Part shown: piece by piece, positions 60,271-64,000 of the stretch
Layout of the letters: each line of letters starts with the position of its first letter
How positions within the stretch are numbered: position 1 is the stretch's first letter
Assembly: GCA_030407005.1 (NCBI GenBank)
Contig: JAUDYN010000001.1
Span: forward strand, 4,216,001-4,280,000
Reading direction: 5' to 3'
Origin: Desarmillaria ectypa
Taxonomy: Eukaryota; Basidiomycota; Agaricomycetes; Agaricales; Physalacriaceae
Length of the DNA: 64,000 nucleotides
Position numbers and translations under genes: made by a program
The notes under the pieces: model-generated
What the model saw: only the letters and a program-made list of their open reading frames with translations
Database searches by the model: none
What the model was told of the DNA's origin: nothing

Positions 60271-62114
60271 AAATGCAATAACCTCCTTCCCTGAATGCGT
60301 AGTCATGTCAGATGCTGTGACGACAAGACTTTTATAAGACGATAAATGACATCTTTTTCTTTCCCCTCCCATCAATGGTGTATCCAATTCGCAGGTACAA
60401 AGATCGATGGCAAGGCTACGGAAGCCAAAGCAAAATGGGATGACTTCACTTTCCCTTGATACAAAAATTATATATTCATCAGACAGTAGATCCCTCATCC
60501 TCCCCTATCAATGATTCGGGAAGCTCACACGCTTAACGCCAAGCGACAAGACTGCTTGGTCCACAATGGGATGCCTTCTGGGAGCGTCATGGTACGTGCT
60601 GGTGTTCATGGGCTTTGTATCACATTCTCAGAGTGTTGCAGGTATTACCGCCATCGTCAAAGTTTAATGGCGGCTATACTACGGTACGTCTCATCACCTA
60701 CGCAATAGGTTCTCAAGCCGAAACAGGATTTACCTAGATGACCCCGAGTTTACCTCTTTACGACTGCGAGTCACAGTTACCTCCCACCCATACACTCAAG
60801 CTGAAGCGTTTCGCCTCCCAAAATCAAAGTGATCAAATTCCGGCGCGTTATTTCTTTCTCTACGGCTTTGGTTTGCCGTCTTTCCTTATTATCTAATCTC
60901 GTTCTATCCTTTTTCCAGTCTGTCCTCCGCTTTGGCTTCTGGGCATACTCGTCTCACCCACTCCGACCTGCTCTGCCCTTCCTCTTCGACTCTTCCCACA
61001 ATATAGAAACACGCTCGAAGGAACAAAAGTGGGCTAGTCTCTGCCTCATCATCACTAGCATCCTCTCCATGGTCGGTGCAGTGGTATGTCTATTCCTAGT
61101 CACTCGAAGGGACGCGGGTATCGGTGGACAATGAGCATCTGTTGCCAACGTCGGTATGATAACCTTCACGTCCCTATCATTGCCTGATATGCTGGAGTAT
61201 CTGTAAAGGTTAACCGGCAGTTGAGACGGAAATTCATATTGGACCATGAGCTATTAACCTCCGGAAGCCGGTGGATAAGGACCCCTAGGACCTATCACAC
61301 CGGTATCGACTCGTGGAAACCATGTCCCATCATAGTGCGCATTTACCTGAGGAGATGGTACGCTAGTTGTTGATGTTCTCGTTCCAGAATGGTACTCTGC
61401 CAGTTGCAGAGGGGGCATAAACCGGCATCGAACGTTGGTGGTATACCGGACCGCGAAGCTTTATCATTCCGGTGATGTTGACGCTCGGCCACTGTTCCTC
61501 TCGTTGCGCCATTCGGAGTCAGTCTGTACACTGCCAGTACAATGCAGCATTATTAGCTTGCTCCTGTCACGTGCTCCTATCATGCAGCTGTCTGCTGTTT
61601 GGTTTTGAGGGTCCAAGTTGACCGCTATCTACGAACCAGTTGCCGGACCGCGGTTTTTCCGTTTATCACACACATCAAGTATCAGTTTGCCGTTTTGGTT
61701 CTTTACTATCAGCGCGCTTGGAGCCGTCGATGCGCAGCCGTAGCATCTCGTAGTGACATGTCCTTATCTGGCATTCATTGGCTCCTGGCGGTGTACGAAC
61801 AGTGTACGAACGACGTCTTCGGTGCGTTCAGCTGCAATGTTCTTAATATTATCCACTACTAACAATGATCTCAGGTATTCTTTGTGCATTGGGTTCAAGC
61901 CATATCCCTCACTGTGATAGCCTATCTACGGTGCTATTAAATAGGTTCCCGAATGTTTCCCATTCCGAAGAAGATAACTGTATCTCCGAGTTGTTCTCCA
62001 GCTTTGGCTGGTAGCATCAAATTGCTAATAGTTCCACATGTAATTGACGGCACTTATCAATGACTTTAAGAAGCTTATCACCTTCTTTCCCGACTGTTCG
62101 TACACCCCACAATT
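60271..62114. other. Right flank of element F; weak 101-codon ORF
   Basis: Host DNA between element F and the permease pseudogene. The only frame worth noting is at 60829-61134 (plus, 101 codons): it has two hydrophobic stretches (residues ~12-40 and ~69-92) and could encode a small membrane protein, but there is no family resemblance or splice evidence. Nothing else supported. Confidence 0.35.
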
Positions 62115-64000
62115 ATGTCGACCCACTCTCAACAACAGGGCGAGAAACTCTTTGAGGAGAAGGACGTCGAAGTCGTCTCCGTCAATGTAGCTGACTCCGG
62201 TGCCGACATCATCGATTTTGAGGAAAAGAGGGACCTCAAGTAAGACATCCTCGTCTTTGCATGCGGATCCTTGACGTCTAATACCACCGTAGACGAGGTT
62301 TAGGGCAAAGACATATCTAGTAAGTCGAACCTTTGTCCTTGGGAGCGCTAAGTCCTTAACGTGTTCACCAATCAGGATGATCGCCCTAGCCGGGACAATA
62401 GGAACGGGTCTCTTCCTCGGTTCAGGGCGAGCTATCGCCAATGGTGGTCCTGTCGGTGCACTTATGGGTAAGAACCGTGGCTTTTCGTCTTACAACGCAC
62501 TTATAAACCCCAAATTCAGGCTACACCTTCGTTGCCATCCTCGTCTCGTGTGTCGTAATATCGCAGGCCGAACTGGCCGCACTGGTCCCTCTCTCCGGCT
62601 CCATCGTCCGCCATGCCGAATATTTCTTCGATCCTTCGCCCAAGGTTGGAACAGCGTTTATTCAAACTGTGTTAGTCTGCCTGCAGAAATTACTGCTGGT
62701 GCAGTCCTTATACAGTACTGGACTACTATCAGCAATGGGCTGTAGATCACGATCTTGGGTTTGCTGCTCGTCGTTTGCAATCTCATGTTCGCAAGGGTAT
62801 ATGGAGAACTGGAATTTGGGTTTGCCATACTCAAGATTATGCTTATCGTGGGCTTGATCATCATGGTGAATACAGAACGTCATCTGCGGTGATAATGTCG
62901 ACTAAAACGTATTTCAGGGCCTAGTCATTAATCTCGGTAGGTCAAGGCACCTTTGTGCTCTTCTCTGAATTAATCATCGTTTGCTTTTAAGGTGGAGGTC
63001 CCGATTATCATAGATATGGGTTCCAATACTGAAGAAATCCTGTATGTTTTCTATTTGTCTCTTTTCTTAAATCTACACCAACGCTGGCCTCGCTTAGGGT
63101 CCCTTCGTTCAATACCTCGGCATTGATGGCTCCCTCGGCCGGTTCCTCGGCTTCTGGACCACCTTCTCCAATGCTGCATACGCCTATGGCGGGGCCGAAG
63201 GCGTCGCTAACGCAGCCGCCGAGACCCAAAACCCACGTCGGAATATCCCTCTCGCAGCTAAGCGCATCTTCTGGCGTGTCCTCATTTTCTACGTTGTTGC
63301 CATCTTAATTGTCACGCTCATCGTCCCATCGAACGATGCTAACCTCCTCCGCAGCTCCGGAAATGCTTCTCAATCTCCGTTCGTCATCGCTGCAACGAAT
63401 GCAGGGATTGCAGTGGTACCACATATAATTAATGCTGTTGTCCTCACCTCGGCATGTCCTGCAAGCAAATCGGGGTTGCTCAGTGGCTCGAGGAATCTCT
63501 ATGGTATGGCGTGCGAGAGGCACGCACCCAAGATTTTCCTCAGGGTCAACCGATTTGGGGTTCCATATGTTGCTGTGCTGTTCTTGTTGGCATTCCTGTG
63601 CTTAGCGTACATGATGCTTTCGGATAGTGCTTCGGCTGTATTTTCTTGGTTCCAGGTATGTGGTTTTTTAACGTGGATGGGATGAAGCAAGCTGATCTCG
63701 TTTATTAGGACCTGTCGTCATCCGCTATCCTGGTACATCGTAAGTAATGTGCTTTATGCAGTCTTGATATACATCTAATTTCATTCCAGGGACGATCATC
63801 TGCACAGTCTATCTGCGGTTCTATTATGGCATGAAGAAACAGCATATCTCGCGTGATGAGCTGCCCTGGAAAGCTCCGATCTAGCCGTATGCTGCTTGAA
63901 TAGGTCTCATTTCCTTCCTCATCATCCTTCTTACGCGGGGGGGGTACGCGGTCTTCATCCACGATCATTGGGATACGGAAACGTTCTTCTCCGCGTATTT
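62115..64000 (+). pseudogene. Yeast-type amino acid permease (AAT/APC family), pseudogene, 3' end off window
   Basis: Plasma-membrane proton-coupled amino acid importer by family. Exon 1 (62115-62239) is a short acidic cytoplasmic N-terminus. The family start RGLGQRHI / MIALAGTIGTGLFLGSG follows, then CVVISQAELAALVPLSGS, ISNGL-ITILGLLLVVCNLMFARVYGE, GFWTTFSNAAYAYGGAEGVA, NPRRNIPLAAKRIFWRV and SGSRNLYGMA, up to HDHWDTETFFSAYF at the edge; many ~50 bp introns. Lesions: TAG overlapping the donor at ~62318; frameshift at ~62635 where several codons after FFDP are missing; TAG at 62743-62745 and TGA at 63030-63032 at expected Trp codons; TAG at 63882-63884 (expected Gln) and TGA at 63897-63899 (expected Trp). 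All clear nonsense changes are C-to-T or G-to-A. Confidence 0.85.

Overview
The window looks like nuclear DNA of a mushroom-forming basidiomycete (Agaricomycetes). The evidence is class I hydrophobins with three short introns, a CE16-type GDSL esterase gene split by many ~45-60 bp introns, F-box/leucine-rich genes and their relics, a yeast-type amino acid permease with many short introns, and several families of Ty3-like LTR retrotransposons. No rRNA, tRNA or CRISPR array was recognised. All gene models were spliced by eye.

Layout. 1-5.2 kb: no supported gene. 5.2-6.5 kb: GDSL-family gene whose catalytic residues all appear substituted. 7.07-9.10 kb: tandem pair of class I hydrophobins. 9.43-26.4 kb: about 17 kb of nested, CpG-poor retrotransposon wreckage. 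A plus-strand gag/protease relic (D) comes first, then a minus-strand element (A) invaded by a solo LTR, by a ~1.35 kb repeat (C), and, inside C, by a second full minus-strand element (B, target-site duplication AACTA); B itself carries an inverted copy of C. 27.8-28.2 kb: F-box relic. 30.3-37.9 kb: three paralogous small multi-exon genes of an unrecognised family (S1, S2, S3). Between S2 and S3 sits a complete LTR element (E, target-site duplication GTTAG) whose only long ORF is a 761-residue protein without protease, reverse transcriptase or integrase. 38.4-43.4 kb: large multi-exon gene for a disordered, probably nuclear protein with a zinc-ribbon-like motif and a C-terminal domain that weakly resembles AlkB. 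44.7-49.2 kb: two broken F-box genes and a third relic. 49.94-60.27 kb: a recent Ty3-like element (F) with identical 234-bp LTRs and target-site duplication AAATG, yet with six in-frame TGA codons that all fit CGA-to-TGA change. 62.1 kb to the end: amino acid permease pseudogene, cut by the window edge, whose nonsense codons are all explainable by C-to-T or G-to-A transitions.

The pieces fit a fungal accessory region shaped by retrotransposition and by C-to-T mutation, probably cytosine methylation followed by deamination or a RIP-like process. Old elements (A, B, D) have lost almost all CpG, whereas E and F keep theirs. Host genes here are of fast-evolving, duplicating kinds (hydrophobins, F-box proteins, the S family). 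The least familiar items are the S small-protein family, the single-ORF element E, and the repeated module and C-terminal extension in element F.
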